Source: Desulfocurvus vexinensis DSM 17965 (GTDB lineage Bacteria; Desulfobacterota; Desulfovibrionia; Desulfovibrionales; Desulfovibrionaceae). Taken from it: a DNA stretch of 64,000 nt. Shown piece by piece: positions 33,825 to 42,661 of the stretch. The notes under the pieces are model-generated. The model was not told where the DNA came from. It made no database searches and saw only the letters and a list, made by a program, of their open reading frames with translations. The stretch lies in assembly GCF_000519125.1 (NCBI RefSeq), contig NZ_JAEX01000002.1, positions 62,001-126,000 of the forward strand. Reading direction: 5' to 3'. Each line of letters begins with the position of its first letter. Position 1 is the first letter of the stretch. The position numbers and the translations under genes are program-made.

Positions 33825-36104
33825 ATGCGCCAGACCATGGCGTCGCGTCCGGGCGCGGCCATCGTGCCCCTGGTCATCGCCCTGTTGCTCATGGCCGGGG
33901 CAGGGGTGGCCGTGCATGACCTGCTGACCACCAGCGCCCTGGAGCAGCCCGGCGCCGTGCCCGGGCGCGCCGCGACCTACGCCGCCGAGGCGGGCATCCG
34001 CCTGGCCGCCGCCGAATACAACGCCCAGGCCGCAGGCGCCGACCGCACGGCCCTGTTCGAGGCCATCGACGGGCGCGATTTCGTGCTCGACGCAAACACC
34101 AACTCCCGCTTCAACCTCGGGGCGTTCTCCTACGGCTTCAAGGCCCTGGCGCACAACACCGCCACGCGGACCATCACCGCCGCCGCCGTGCGTCGGGTGC
34201 CCCTGGCCGACATGACCGAAGCCGCCTCGGGCCCCATCGCCTTTCCGGCGGGCAGCATGATCAGCGTGCGCGACGAGATCGGCAACGACATCCCCGTGAC
34301 CCTGGCCTCCGCCGCCACCGTGTCCACCGCCCCGGACGGCAGCCAGACCGTGGCCTTCACCTACGCGCCCCTGTCCGGCGGGGCCGTGCTCGGGGCCAGC
34401 GCCGACCTGGATTTCGTGAACATCGCCCACGCCACGAGCAACACCCCCGCGGGCAGCGCCGCCAGCCTGACCGGCCTGCCTGCCGCCATGGCCAACTTTC
34501 CGCCCGAAAACGGGCGCATCCACATCCCCGGGGTGGACAAGACCTACACCTACCGCGAGCGCGTGGTGGAGAGCGGCGGCAGCGTGACCCTCAAGGGCCT
34601 GACGCCCGAGACGGGCTCCTTCGCCCTGGCCGACTTCCAGAACGCGACCCTCATCCTGCGCAACGCCTACGCCCTGCGCTGCACGGGCAGCGTGGGCACC
34701 GGCACCTACGCGGCGCAGAAGACCCTGGTCCACTACGACTCCCCGGTGGACAGCGCCGCGAACATCGACCCCACCGAGCGCGTGGCCGACCCCAACCGGG
34801 TCATCGAAACGACCATGACGGACCTGACGGCCTTCAACAGCGCGGACAAGACCCTGCGCCTGGACGGCGCCAACAGGACCGTGCTGGAGGTCAAGTCCTA
34901 CCAGTCCACCCAGGGCTCGCACATCAACTACGCGGCCATCCACAGCCTGGAGCGCGACAGCAGCGGCCCCTGGGGCCACGTGGTGCGGCTGAACAAGGAC
35001 AGCCTGTTCAAGTGGCGCTGGAAGCAGGACACCCGGCTATCCTACGACGTGCAGACCAAGATTGCCTCGGGCTGGAAGCTGCCCTTCGCCCTGGCCGGGC
35101 TCTCCCTGCGCCTGCGGGAGACGGCCACCGCCGGGCAGTACGACTTCTACGGCGTGTCGTTCCTGAAGTTCTACGGCAGCGGCCCGCTGCCCAGCCAGCG
35201 GTACCGGGGCACCTGGTATACCGTGCTGGGCGACCACATCCCCAGCGGCGTCAAGCCTGCGAGCCAGGGCACCACCGTGCATACCTGGAACACCCCGCCC
35301 GAACTGGTGGATTCCAGCGACTATCCCCTGAGCCTTACCGAGTCCGACCGGGTGCTTTTGGTCTTCTGGCGCAACAAGAACGGGGTCAGCACCTGGCTGG
35401 CCTACAAGGTGCTGGGCTACCGGAACAACGGCGCCTCCATCACCGGCGAATGGGGCCTGTATCCCAAGCAGCTCAACATCGACGGGCGTATCGTCAACGA
35501 CAACACCACCCTGGTGGTGCGCGCCGAAGAGCAGTTCGTGAACGGCGAGAAGGTCAACCGCTTCAAGGTGTTCTACGGCGACGCCACCGAGCAGAGCGGC
35601 CTGACCACGCGCACGGGCGACGCCACGCCCTACAACATCATCACCGGCGCCTCCAACGCCGCCAGCAAGGACCGGGGCCGCCTGCGCTACAGGCCGGAAT
35701 GGGTGTCCAACCGCGGCCACAGCTATCCCATCTACCCGGTGCTGCGCATCGGCGACTGGTCGGCCAGCGCGGACTATTTCTCCTTCGTCATGGACGCCCC
35801 GGCCTACACTCTGCACCAGTGCAAGTGGGACGGGGTGAACACGGCGGCCATCGCCGCCGACACCGCCGCCGACATCCGCATCTTGTCCGACGGCGGCACC
35901 ATCCGCACCCGCGAGTTCCTGACGCCGAACAGCGCCGAGTGGCCCGCCAACCCCAACAGCTGGCCCACCAACCGGCCCGAGGTGGGGCTGCACGCCTACG
36001 GCAGGCTCATCCGCGCCGACGCGGGCAACAACGCCGTGACCTTCGACGACCTGGCCCTGGGGTTTCTGCTCTACGAGGACACGCCCATGCCCCTGGTGGA
36101 CTAG
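33825..36104 (+). CDS. Large pilin-associated surface protein (PilX/MshQ-like position)
   Basis: About 759 residues. A hydrophobic N-terminal segment (about 10-30, AAIVPLVIALLLMAGAGVAV) resembles PilX/GspK-type minor pilins but lacks the canonical G-FxxxE site. The rest is a long beta-rich extracellular region with many Thr, Asp and aromatic residues, possibly a lectin-like fold (YDFYGVSFLKFYGSGPLP). No known adhesin domain is recognised. I chose the ATG at 33825 because AGGAGG sits six bases upstream; an ATG at 33810 overlapping the previous stop is the alternative. Last pilin-type gene of the series; it may be a tip adhesin. Confidence 0.75.
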   Translation: MRQTMASRPGAAIVPLVIALLLMAGAGVAVHDLLTTSALEQPGAVPGRAATYAAEAGIRLAAAEYNAQAAGADRTALFEAIDGRDFVLDANTNSRFNLGAFSYGFKALAHNTATRTITAAAVRRVPLADMTEAASGPIAFPAGSMISVRDEIGNDIPVTLASAATVSTAPDGSQTVAFTYAPLSGGAVLGASADLDFVNIAHATSNTPAGSAASLTGLPAAMANFPPENGRIHIPGVDKTYTYRERVVESGGSVTLKGLTPETGSFALADFQNATLILRNAYALRCTGSVGTGTYAAQKTLVHYDSPVDSAANIDPTERVADPNRVIETTMTDLTAFNSADKTLRLDGANRTVLEVKSYQSTQGSHINYAAIHSLERDSSGPWGHVVRLNKDSLFKWRWKQDTRLSYDVQTKIASGWKLPFALAGLSLRLRETATAGQYDFYGVSFLKFYGSGPLPSQRYRGTWYTVLGDHIPSGVKPASQGTTVHTWNTPPELVDSSDYPLSLTESDRVLLVFWRNKNGVSTWLAYKVLGYRNNGASITGEWGLYPKQLNIDGRIVNDNTTLVVRAEEQFVNGEKVNRFKVFYGDATEQSGLTTRTGDATPYNIITGASNAASKDRGRLRYRPEWVSNRGHSYPIYPVLRIGDWSASADYFSFVMDAPAYTLHQCKWDGVNTAAIAADTAADIRILSDGGTIRTREFLTPNSAEWPANPNSWPTNRPEVGLHAYGRLIRADAGNNAVTFDDLALGFLLYEDTPMPLVD

Positions 36105-36165
36105 CCGACTGGCGGCAAGCCTTTTTTGCCGACCGTTGAACAGTGGTGAGATGAGGACGCGAAAG

Positions 36166-36214
36166 AATCCAGGGCCGACGGGCAGAAAGGCAGACGCGAG
36201 GGTCTGGATTTTTT
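36166..36214 (+). terminator. Possible terminator after the pilus genes
   Basis: Seven-base arms AATCCAG and CTGGATT with a long 31-base interval, followed by TTTT. The stem is short for its loop, so confidence is low. Confidence 0.3.
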
Positions 36215-36264
36215 GAGCAACGCGGCAGACCGCCATTTCGGGGCGGCCCGCCGGAGGACACGCC

Positions 36265-36504
36265 ATGCACCGCCTTGCAGCCATGCTTCTTGCCGCCGCG
36301 CTCTGCGCGGCCCTGCTGGCCCCGGCTCCGGCCCGGGCCCTGCTGGCCATCGAGCCCGACACCCTCGCGCCCCCGGCGCAGGCCCCGGCCCCCCGGCCTG
36401 CGGCCCCGGGCCCCGGGGAGCGCCAGCCCTCGCAACCCCCGCAACCCCCGCAGGACAAGGCCCCGGCCCAGCCTCCAGCCCCGGCTCCGGCCCCGGCCCA
36501 GTAG
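36265..36504 (+). CDS. Small secreted proline-rich peptide
   Basis: A 79-residue product with a clear signal peptide (MHRLAAMLLAAALCAALLAP, cleavage near ARA). The mature part is almost entirely Pro, Ala, Gln and Gly (APAPR, PPQPPQ, APAPAPAQ), so probably unfolded. GGAGGACACGCC precedes the ATG. No homologue recognised. It lies between the pilus operon and the VKOR-like gene and could be a periplasmic spacer or a cell-wall-associated peptide. Confidence 0.6.
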   Translation: MHRLAAMLLAAALCAALLAPAPARALLAIEPDTLAPPAQAPAPRPAAPGPGERQPSQPPQPPQDKAPAQPPAPAPAPAQ

Positions 36505-36608
36505 GCGAATTCGCGCCCCGGGCTTGACAATCCTCGTCCGACCTGGAACCACAAGGGCGGTCGGGCCGGGGCCCGGCCCAAGGCATCGCGTAACCCTGCG
36601 AGGTTCCC

Positions 36609-37589
36609 GTGGCTTTGAACCGACGCGACAACGGTGGCATGGCCCGCCGTCTGGCGATGATCTTCTCCCTGGCCTGGCTGGTGTTCTGCGCCCTGGCCGC
36701 CCTGGGGCTGGCCGACCGGCTGTGCGTGACCTCGGGCTGCGCCCTGTACCAGGACTGGTCGCTGTGGGATGTGTCGCTGTGGTGGTGGGGCGTGGGCGGC
36801 TTCGGGCTGCTGGCGGTCGTGGCCGTGGTCTCGCCGGTCACGGCCCTAGGCCTGGCCGGGCCCATCGTGCTGCTGGACGCCGGGCTGCTGACGGTGATGG
36901 CCTTCCTGGCCCCGTGCGTCAACTGCCTCATCGCCGGGGCGGGGTTCTTCGTGGTCTGGCTGTGCCTGCTGGCCGCCGTGCGCCCCCGGGGTTCGGCGGG
37001 GGCCCTTTTGGCCATGCTCTGGCTGGCCGCGTTGTCGCCCAATCTCGTGGCCCTGGCGGGCGACGGCGGGGGCTGGGCCATCTACGGCAACACCGAAAAC
37101 GCCGCCACCCGCGTGTATTTCTCCCCCAGCTGCCCGGCCTGCCGCCGCGCCGTGGCCGACCTGGCCACCAGCACGCCCTCGGGCGTGGCCTACATCCCCG
37201 TGTCCGAGCACCCCGAAGACGTGACGCGCCTCATCGCCCTGCACCAGGACGTGCTGGCGGGCACGCCCTTCATCGACGCCTTCCGCAATGCCGTGCGCCC
37301 CGACTTCGAGGCCGGGCCCCAGGGCTTCTGGCGGCGCCTGCGCTACCGGGCGCTTTTGGCCCACAACCACGCCGTGTTCCGGCGCATGGGCGTCCATGCC
37401 GTGCCCTACGTGGCCACCGTAGGCTGGCGCGGCCTGCCAGGGCCTGCCGCGCCCCAGCGGCCCCCGGGCGAGCCCCGGCCCGAGCCCGCCCCCGCGCCGC
37501 TGCCCGCCCCGGCGTCCGACGACACCCCGGCCCCGGACGCCGCCCCGGCCCCGGCGCCCGCCGCTCCGCAGGCCGCCCCGGCGCCATGA
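36609..37589 (+). CDS. VKOR-like membrane protein fused to a thioredoxin-like domain
   Basis: A 326-residue protein with about four membrane helices (17-35, 58-78, 82-102, 108-125). Cys39 and Cys44 lie in a periplasmic loop and a membrane CxxC is at 103-106 (APCVNC): the cysteine layout of vitamin K epoxide reductase homologues that make disulfides in bacteria. Residues 165-265 look like a thioredoxin-fold domain with CPAC (175-178). A proline/alanine tail ends it. The GTG start at 36609 has GAGG five bases upstream. If right, it oxidises secreted proteins using quinone. Its ATGA overlap with the PilT-like gene ties it to the pilus. The VKOR call rests on Cys spacing. Confidence 0.6.
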   Translation: MALNRRDNGGMARRLAMIFSLAWLVFCALAALGLADRLCVTSGCALYQDWSLWDVSLWWWGVGGFGLLAVVAVVSPVTALGLAGPIVLLDAGLLTVMAFLAPCVNCLIAGAGFFVVWLCLLAAVRPRGSAGALLAMLWLAALSPNLVALAGDGGGWAIYGNTENAATRVYFSPSCPACRRAVADLATSTPSGVAYIPVSEHPEDVTRLIALHQDVLAGTPFIDAFRNAVRPDFEAGPQGFWRRLRYRALLAHNHAVFRRMGVHAVPYVATVGWRGLPGPAAPQRPPGEPRPEPAPAPLPAPASDDTPAPDAAPAPAPAAPQAAPAP

Positions 37590-38785
37590 GCGACTTCGAG
37601 GCCCTGGTCCAGTCCTGCGTGCAGCAGGGCGTGTCGGACATGCACATCACCGGCGGGCATCCCGTGGTGCTGCGCAAGGACGGCACCGTGGCGCCCCAGC
37701 GCAAGATCGTCCTGCGCCACAGCGAGGTGGACGAGCTGGCGCGTTCGCTCATGACCCGCCAGCAGGCCGAGACCCTGCGCCGCCAGTGGTCCGTGGACTT
37801 CGCCATCTCCGTGTGCGGCACGCGCCTGCGCATCAATATCTTCGCCACCACGCGCGGGCTGTCCCTGGCGGTGCGCTTTTTGCCCGGCGAGGCCCCCGAG
37901 ATCGAGATGCTCAATCTGCATCCCTCGGTGGGCGACTTCTGCCGCGAGGCCTCGGGGCTGGTGCTCCTGTGCGGGGCCACGGGCAGCGGCAAGACCACGA
38001 CCATCGCCGCCCTGCTGGGCGAGATCAACCGCACCCGCGCTGCCCATGTGGTCACCCTGGAAGACCCGGTGGAATACCGCTTCCGCTCGGTGAAGTCGTT
38101 CATCGAGCAGCGCGAGCTGGGCGCGAGCTTCCAGAGCTTCGAGCAGGGGCTGGTGGACGTGCTGCGCCAGGCGCCGGACGTGATCTGCGTGGGCGAGCTG
38201 CGCCGTTCGGAGATCGTCCGCCTGACCCTGGACGCCGCCGAATCCGGGCACCTGGTCTTCGCCACGCTGCACGCCAGCTCGGTGGAGGAGGCCCTGTACC
38301 GCATGCTCAACGCCTTCCCGGCGGACGCCCAGGAGTTCGCGCGCTACCAGCTGTCCTCGGCCCTGTGCGGGGTCATCGTGCAGCGGCTGGCCCTGCGCCC
38401 GGAGCTGGGCTTCCGGGTGCCCGAGCTGGCTGTGCTGCGCACGGGCAAGGCCGTGCGCAGCATCATCCGCGAGAACCGCCTGAGCCAGATCGAGAACGCC
38501 ATGGAGCTGGGCCGCGAGGCGGGCATGTTCACCTTCGGCACCTACGCCCAGGAGATGCAGGCCCGCAGGAAGCCCTACATCCACCCCTCGCGCACCCTGC
38601 GCTCCGGGCAGGAAACGGCCCGCGAAACGGTCTACGAATCCCCGCTCATCGACCCCCTGGCGGCGCTGCGCGCCGCCCCGGCCCCCGCCGCCCCGGCCCC
38701 CGGCGCCCTGACCATCGAGGACGACGACGCCCTGTCCGACGTGATCCGCCAGATCACCGAACGCGGCCCGCTGCCCGGGGCTTGA
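37586..38785 (+). CDS. pilT: PilT-like retraction ATPase
   Basis: A 399-residue hexameric motor ATPase of the PilT family. N-domain (1-100) opens with 'CVQQGVSDMHITGGHP'. Walker A is GATGSGKTTT near 131, the Asp box TLEDPVEYRF, Walker B DVICVGELRR, and the PilT C-terminal signature appears as KAVRSIIRE (normally AIRNLIRE). The last 50 residues are an extra Ala/Pro-rich acidic tail. PilT retracts pili; its presence here suggests the MSHA-like pilus is dynamic. The start overlaps the VKOR-like stop. Confidence 0.88.
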   Translation: MSDFEALVQSCVQQGVSDMHITGGHPVVLRKDGTVAPQRKIVLRHSEVDELARSLMTRQQAETLRRQWSVDFAISVCGTRLRINIFATTRGLSLAVRFLPGEAPEIEMLNLHPSVGDFCREASGLVLLCGATGSGKTTTIAALLGEINRTRAAHVVTLEDPVEYRFRSVKSFIEQRELGASFQSFEQGLVDVLRQAPDVICVGELRRSEIVRLTLDAAESGHLVFATLHASSVEEALYRMLNAFPADAQEFARYQLSSALCGVIVQRLALRPELGFRVPELAVLRTGKAVRSIIRENRLSQIENAMELGREAGMFTFGTYAQEMQARRKPYIHPSRTLRSGQETARETVYESPLIDPLAALRAAPAPAAPAPGALTIEDDDALSDVIRQITERGPLPGA

Positions 38786-38874
38786 TCCCGGTCAATGCGG
38801 CGCGCCCGCGCCCGGGGCATCCTGGCCCGCAACGCGCCCATCTCCGGGACCACAGCCCACAGGACCACGCCAGC

Positions 38875-40176
38875 ATGACCGGACATCCCGCCTTTTTGCC
38901 CCAGCCCTCGCGCATGACCGTGGAGGTCACCACGCGCTGCAACATGCGCTGCGCCCTGTGCGTCAAGCAGGCCCCGGGCGCGGACATCGGCGACGGCGAC
39001 ATGGACCCCGCCGTCTTCGCGCGCCTGGCCCCGGCCTTCGCGCACCTGGATTCGCTGGTGCTCACGGGCATCGGCGAACCGCTGTTGCACCCGGGGCTGG
39101 ACGATTTCGCGCGCCTGGCCCGCGCGGCCATGCCCGGGGCCGCGCGCATCGGCATCCAGACCAATGGCCGCCTGCTGACCCCAGCGCGCGCCGCCGCCCT
39201 GGCCGCCGCCGGGGTGGACCGGGTCTGCGTGTCCGTGGACAGCAGCGCGCCGCAGACCTTCCGCACCCTGCGCCCCGGGGGCGAGCTGGGCGATGTGGAG
39301 CGCGCCCTGGCGGCCCTGGCCGGGGTGCGCCGCGCCGTACCCGGCGCGCGCCTGGAGCCGGGGGCCGAAACCGTGCTCGTGCGCGACACCGTGGCCGACC
39401 TGCCGGAGCTGGTGCGCTGGGTGGCGGCCCGGGGCGTGCGCTTTCTGCTGGTGTCGCACATGCTGCCCTACGCGCCGCAGGCCGCCGGGCTGGTGGCCCA
39501 CCCCTCGTCCAGCGACGCGGCCCTGGCCCTGTACCGCCGCTGGAAGGACCGCGCCGCGCGCGAGGGGCTGGACCTGGACGCCTACCTGGACGTGCTGTGG
39601 CGCTTCGACAAGACCGGGGAGCAGAAGCGGCTGGTGGCCCTGGTGCGGGCCATGCTGGACGAGGGCGCGCAGGATGGGGTCTGGATGCGGCCCCAGCGGC
39701 TGCTGGGCCAGGACGGGGGCGAGCTGCGCCGCCTGGAGGACGCCTTCGGGGCCGCTGCCCTGGCCGCCGCGCGCGAGGGGCTGGACCTGCGTCTGCCCGC
39801 CGCCGCGCCGCGTTTCGAGCGGCACTGCGCCTTCGTGGAGGAGGGGCGGGTGTTCGTGGACCGCTTCGGGGCGCTGGCGCCGTGCTATTTCCTGTGGCAC
39901 CGCTACGTCTGCCATCTGGACGGGCGGCGCAAGCCCGTGACCCCGGCGCGCTTTGGCGCCGTCAACGGCCAGGGCCCGCTGGAGCTGTGGCGCGCCGAGC
40001 CGTTCGTGCGCTTCCGCGAGGCCGTGCTGCGCTACGACTACCCCTATTGCCTGGACTGCGCCATGAGCCCCTGCGACCTCATCGCCGCCGAGCCGCACGA
40101 CTTGGACTGCTACGGGCGCGACGTGCCCTGCGGCGACTGCCCCTGGGCCCTGGGGCTCTACCAGTGCCTGGGGTAG
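38875..40176 (+). CDS. Radical SAM protein with C-terminal Fe-S (SPASM-like) region
   Basis: A 433-residue radical SAM enzyme. The AdoMet cluster motif is CNMRCALC (Cys22, 26, 29), followed by GIGEPLLH and QTNGRLL of the core barrel. The C-terminal region has spaced cysteines: HCAF, APCYF, YCLDCAMSPCD and CGDCPW. That pattern fits SPASM-type auxiliary [4Fe-4S] clusters. SPASM proteins often modify peptides or mature other enzymes; the substrate here is unknown. It stands alone between the pilT-like gene and a convergent cytochrome. Confidence 0.85.
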   Translation: MTGHPAFLPQPSRMTVEVTTRCNMRCALCVKQAPGADIGDGDMDPAVFARLAPAFAHLDSLVLTGIGEPLLHPGLDDFARLARAAMPGAARIGIQTNGRLLTPARAAALAAAGVDRVCVSVDSSAPQTFRTLRPGGELGDVERALAALAGVRRAVPGARLEPGAETVLVRDTVADLPELVRWVAARGVRFLLVSHMLPYAPQAAGLVAHPSSSDAALALYRRWKDRAAREGLDLDAYLDVLWRFDKTGEQKRLVALVRAMLDEGAQDGVWMRPQRLLGQDGGELRRLEDAFGAAALAAAREGLDLRLPAAAPRFERHCAFVEEGRVFVDRFGALAPCYFLWHRYVCHLDGRRKPVTPARFGAVNGQGPLELWRAEPFVRFREAVLRYDYPYCLDCAMSPCDLIAAEPHDLDCYGRDVPCGDCPWALGLYQCLG

Positions 40177-40218
40177 CGGGCAGCCCCGGGGAGCCGGGGG
40201 CGCCAGGGCGGGCGGGGG

Positions 40219-40500
40219 CTACTTCTGGGCTGCGAACCAGTCGGCCACGGCCTGCATGTCCTCGTCGGTCATGGTCCTGGTCTTGTTCTGCATGGCCTTG
40301 TTGAAGCGGGTGCCGTCGCGGAAGGCCTTGAGGGCGGTGACGATCCGGGCCGGGTCGGCGCCGTGGAACTCGGTGGCGTGGCATTGGCAGCCCTTGGCCA
40401 GGGCCTCGCCCCGGGCCAGGTCTGCGGCGGGCGCGGCGGCGGGAGCGGTGGCGGCCAGGGCCAGGGCGGCGGCGAGAACGAACGCGGCGATGCGCGGCAT
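40219..40500 (-). CDS. Small periplasmic cytochrome c-like protein with C-x-C-H motif
   Basis: A 93-residue protein with a signal peptide (1-26) and a short class I cytochrome fold similar to flavocytochrome c/FccA-type haem subunits. The C-terminal helix reads MTDEDMQAVADWFAAQK. The haem site reads KGCQCH, so only one residue separates the two cysteines, not two. Either this is an altered or single-thioether haem site or one codon has been lost. The ATG at 40500 begins the signal peptide. It is divergent from the UbiD-family gene. Confidence 0.75.
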   Translation of the reverse strand: MPRIAAFVLAAALALAATAPAAAPAADLARGEALAKGCQCHATEFHGADPARIVTALKAFRDGTRFNKAMQNKTRTMTDEDMQAVADWFAAQK

Positions 40501-40618
40501 GGGGTTTCCCCTTGCGGTTGCGGTTGCGCGGCGCGCGGCCTTGGGCCTTGCCAAGGGCGCGCGGGGTCTGGCACATTTTCTTTTTCGCAAACCCTAGCAG
40601 GGCACGGAGGCCGACGCA

Positions 40619-42460
40619 ATGGGCTACCTCGACATGCAGGCCTGCCTGCACGACCTGGAACGGCACGGGCAACTGGTGCGCATCCGCCAGGAGCTGGACG
40701 CGCGCCTGGAAATCGGCGCCGTGCAGCGCCGCGTGTTCGCCGCCGGGGGCCCGGCGCTGCTCTTCGAGAACGTGCGCGGCTGCCGCTTCTCCATGGTCGG
40801 CAACGTCTTCGGGACCATGGAGCGCCTGCGCTTCATCTTCCGCGACACCCTGCGGACCATGGAGCGCCTCTTCGCCCTCAAGGTGGACCCCCTGGACGCC
40901 CTGCGCCGCCCCTGGCGCTACGCGGGGGTGCCCCTGGCCCTGGCCCGGGCCCTGCCGCGCACGGTGCGCTCCGGCCCGGCCCTGGCCCAGCGCGCCCAGG
41001 TGTCGGACCTGCCCATGCTCGTGTCCTGGCCCATGGACGGCGGGGCCTACGTGACCCTGCCCCAGGTCTATTCCGAAAGCCCGGCCCGGCCCGGCTATGC
41101 GGCCTCCAACCTGGGCATGTACCGCGTGCAGCTTTCGGGCAACGCCTACGCGCCGGACCGCGAGGTCGGCCTGCATTACCAGATCCACCGCGGCCTGGGC
41201 CACCACCACGCCGAGGCCCTGGCCCGGGGCCAGCGCCTGCCGGTGAATATCTTCGTGGGCGGGCCCCCGGCCATGACCCTGGCCGCCGTGATGCCCCTGC
41301 CCGACGGCATGCCCGAGGTCTTCTTCGCCGGGGTGCTGGGCGGGCGGCGCCTGGCCATGGTCCGCCGCCCCGGGGCCCTGCCCGTGCCCGCGCGGGCCGA
41401 TTTCTGCATCCAGGGCCATATCGTGCCCGGCACGGGCAAGCCCGAGGGGCCCTTCGGCGACCACCTGGGCTACTACAGCCTGACCCACGACTTCCCCGTG
41501 CTGGAGGTGGACGCCGTGTACCACCGGCCCGACGCCGTGTGGCCCTTCACCACCGTGGGCCGCCCGCCCCAGGAGGACACGGTGTTCGGGGCCTTCATCC
41601 ACGAGCTGACCGCCGAGCTGGTGCCCACGGTGTTCTCGGGGGTCCACGAGGTCCACGCCGTGGACGCCGCCGGGGTCCACCCGCTGCTGCTGGCCGTGGG
41701 CAGCGAACGCTACGTGCCCTACGCCGAGCGCCGCACGCCCCAGGAACTGCTGACCAACGGCATGGCCCTGCTGGGATCCACCCAGACCGCGCTGTCCAAA
41801 TACGTGCTCATCGCCGCCCGCGAGGACGACGCACGCCTGTCGGCCCACGACGTGCCCGCCTTTTTCCGCCACATGCTGGAGCGCGTGGACCTCGCGCGCG
41901 ACCTGCATTTCATCACCCGCACCACCATGGACACCCTGGACTACTCGGGCATCAGCCTGAACCAGGGCTCCAAGCTGCTGTGGGCCTCGTGCGGCCCCGC
42001 GCGGCGGACCCTGGCCACGGAAGTTCCCGGCGGGCTGGCCCTGCCCGGGGGCTTCTCCGACCCGCAGCTGGCCGCCCCGGGCATCCTTGTGCTGCGCGGC
42101 CCGGCCCACGACCAGGGCCGCGACGCCCACGACCCGCGCCTGGAGGCCCTGGCCCGGGCCCTGGAGGGCGTGCCGGGGCTGGAGGGCCTGCCCCTGGTGG
42201 TCTGCGCCGACGACGCGGCGTTTACCGCCCGCAGCTGGGACAACCTGCTCTGGGTGGCCTTCACCCGCTCGGACCCGGCCACGGACCTCTACGGCGCCGG
42301 GGCCTTCACCCACTGCAAGCACTGGGGCTGCACCGGGCCGCTGGTGCTCGACGCGCGCCTGAAGACCTACCACGCCCCGCCCCTGGAGCCCGACCCCGAG
42401 GTGGAGCGGCGCGTGGACGCTCTGGGCGCGCCCGGCGGGCCGCTGGCGGGCCTCATCTGA
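40619..42460 (+). CDS. ubiD: UbiD-family prenylated-FMN decarboxylase (menaquinone-type)
   Basis: A 613-residue member of the UbiD carboxy-lyase family, which uses prenylated FMN to decarboxylate aromatic or alpha-beta unsaturated acids. The core motif PEGPFGDHLGYYS (with the catalytic Glu) lies near 278-290, and NIFVGGPPAMTLAA precedes it. Its length of about 610 and opening (MGYLDMQACLHDLERHGQL) fit the menaquinone-pathway type used with the futalosine route, but substrate cannot be proved here. No UbiX partner is nearby. It is the only gene before the low-complexity spacer at 42461. Confidence 0.85.
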   Translation: MGYLDMQACLHDLERHGQLVRIRQELDARLEIGAVQRRVFAAGGPALLFENVRGCRFSMVGNVFGTMERLRFIFRDTLRTMERLFALKVDPLDALRRPWRYAGVPLALARALPRTVRSGPALAQRAQVSDLPMLVSWPMDGGAYVTLPQVYSESPARPGYAASNLGMYRVQLSGNAYAPDREVGLHYQIHRGLGHHHAEALARGQRLPVNIFVGGPPAMTLAAVMPLPDGMPEVFFAGVLGGRRLAMVRRPGALPVPARADFCIQGHIVPGTGKPEGPFGDHLGYYSLTHDFPVLEVDAVYHRPDAVWPFTTVGRPPQEDTVFGAFIHELTAELVPTVFSGVHEVHAVDAAGVHPLLLAVGSERYVPYAERRTPQELLTNGMALLGSTQTALSKYVLIAAREDDARLSAHDVPAFFRHMLERVDLARDLHFITRTTMDTLDYSGISLNQGSKLLWASCGPARRTLATEVPGGLALPGGFSDPQLAAPGILVLRGPAHDQGRDAHDPRLEALARALEGVPGLEGLPLVVCADDAAFTARSWDNLLWVAFTRSDPATDLYGAGAFTHCKHWGCTGPLVLDARLKTYHAPPLEPDPEVERRVDALGAPGGPLAGLI

Positions 42461-42510
42461 GCGCGGGGCCCGGCCCGTGTTCCGGCCCGGCCTGGGCGTC
42501 CGCTCCGGCC

Positions 42511-42571
42511 CTGCGCCTGGCCCTCGCGCCCGGCCCTGCCCTCGCGCCCCGGCCCGGCCCTCGCGCCCGGC
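42511..42571. repeat. Low-complexity direct repeat in the spacer after ubiD
   Basis: Three copies of about ccctcgcgcccgg start at 42521, 42539 and 42558 (spacing 18-19 bases) in a very GC-rich 200-base spacer. Function not evident. Confidence 0.6.
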
Positions 42572-42661
42572 TTTGGGCCCGCTTGGCCCTTGCGTCCGGC
42601 CCGGGCCGGGCGTAAGACCGGGGCTTTGCGACCCCACCCAGCCCAAGGAGACCCCCCGCCC

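Noticed and set aside
42511-42571. CRISPR-like spaced repeats
   Set aside because: Only three imperfect GC-rich copies 18-19 bases apart, no spacers and no cas genes. No CRISPR array was seen anywhere in the window.
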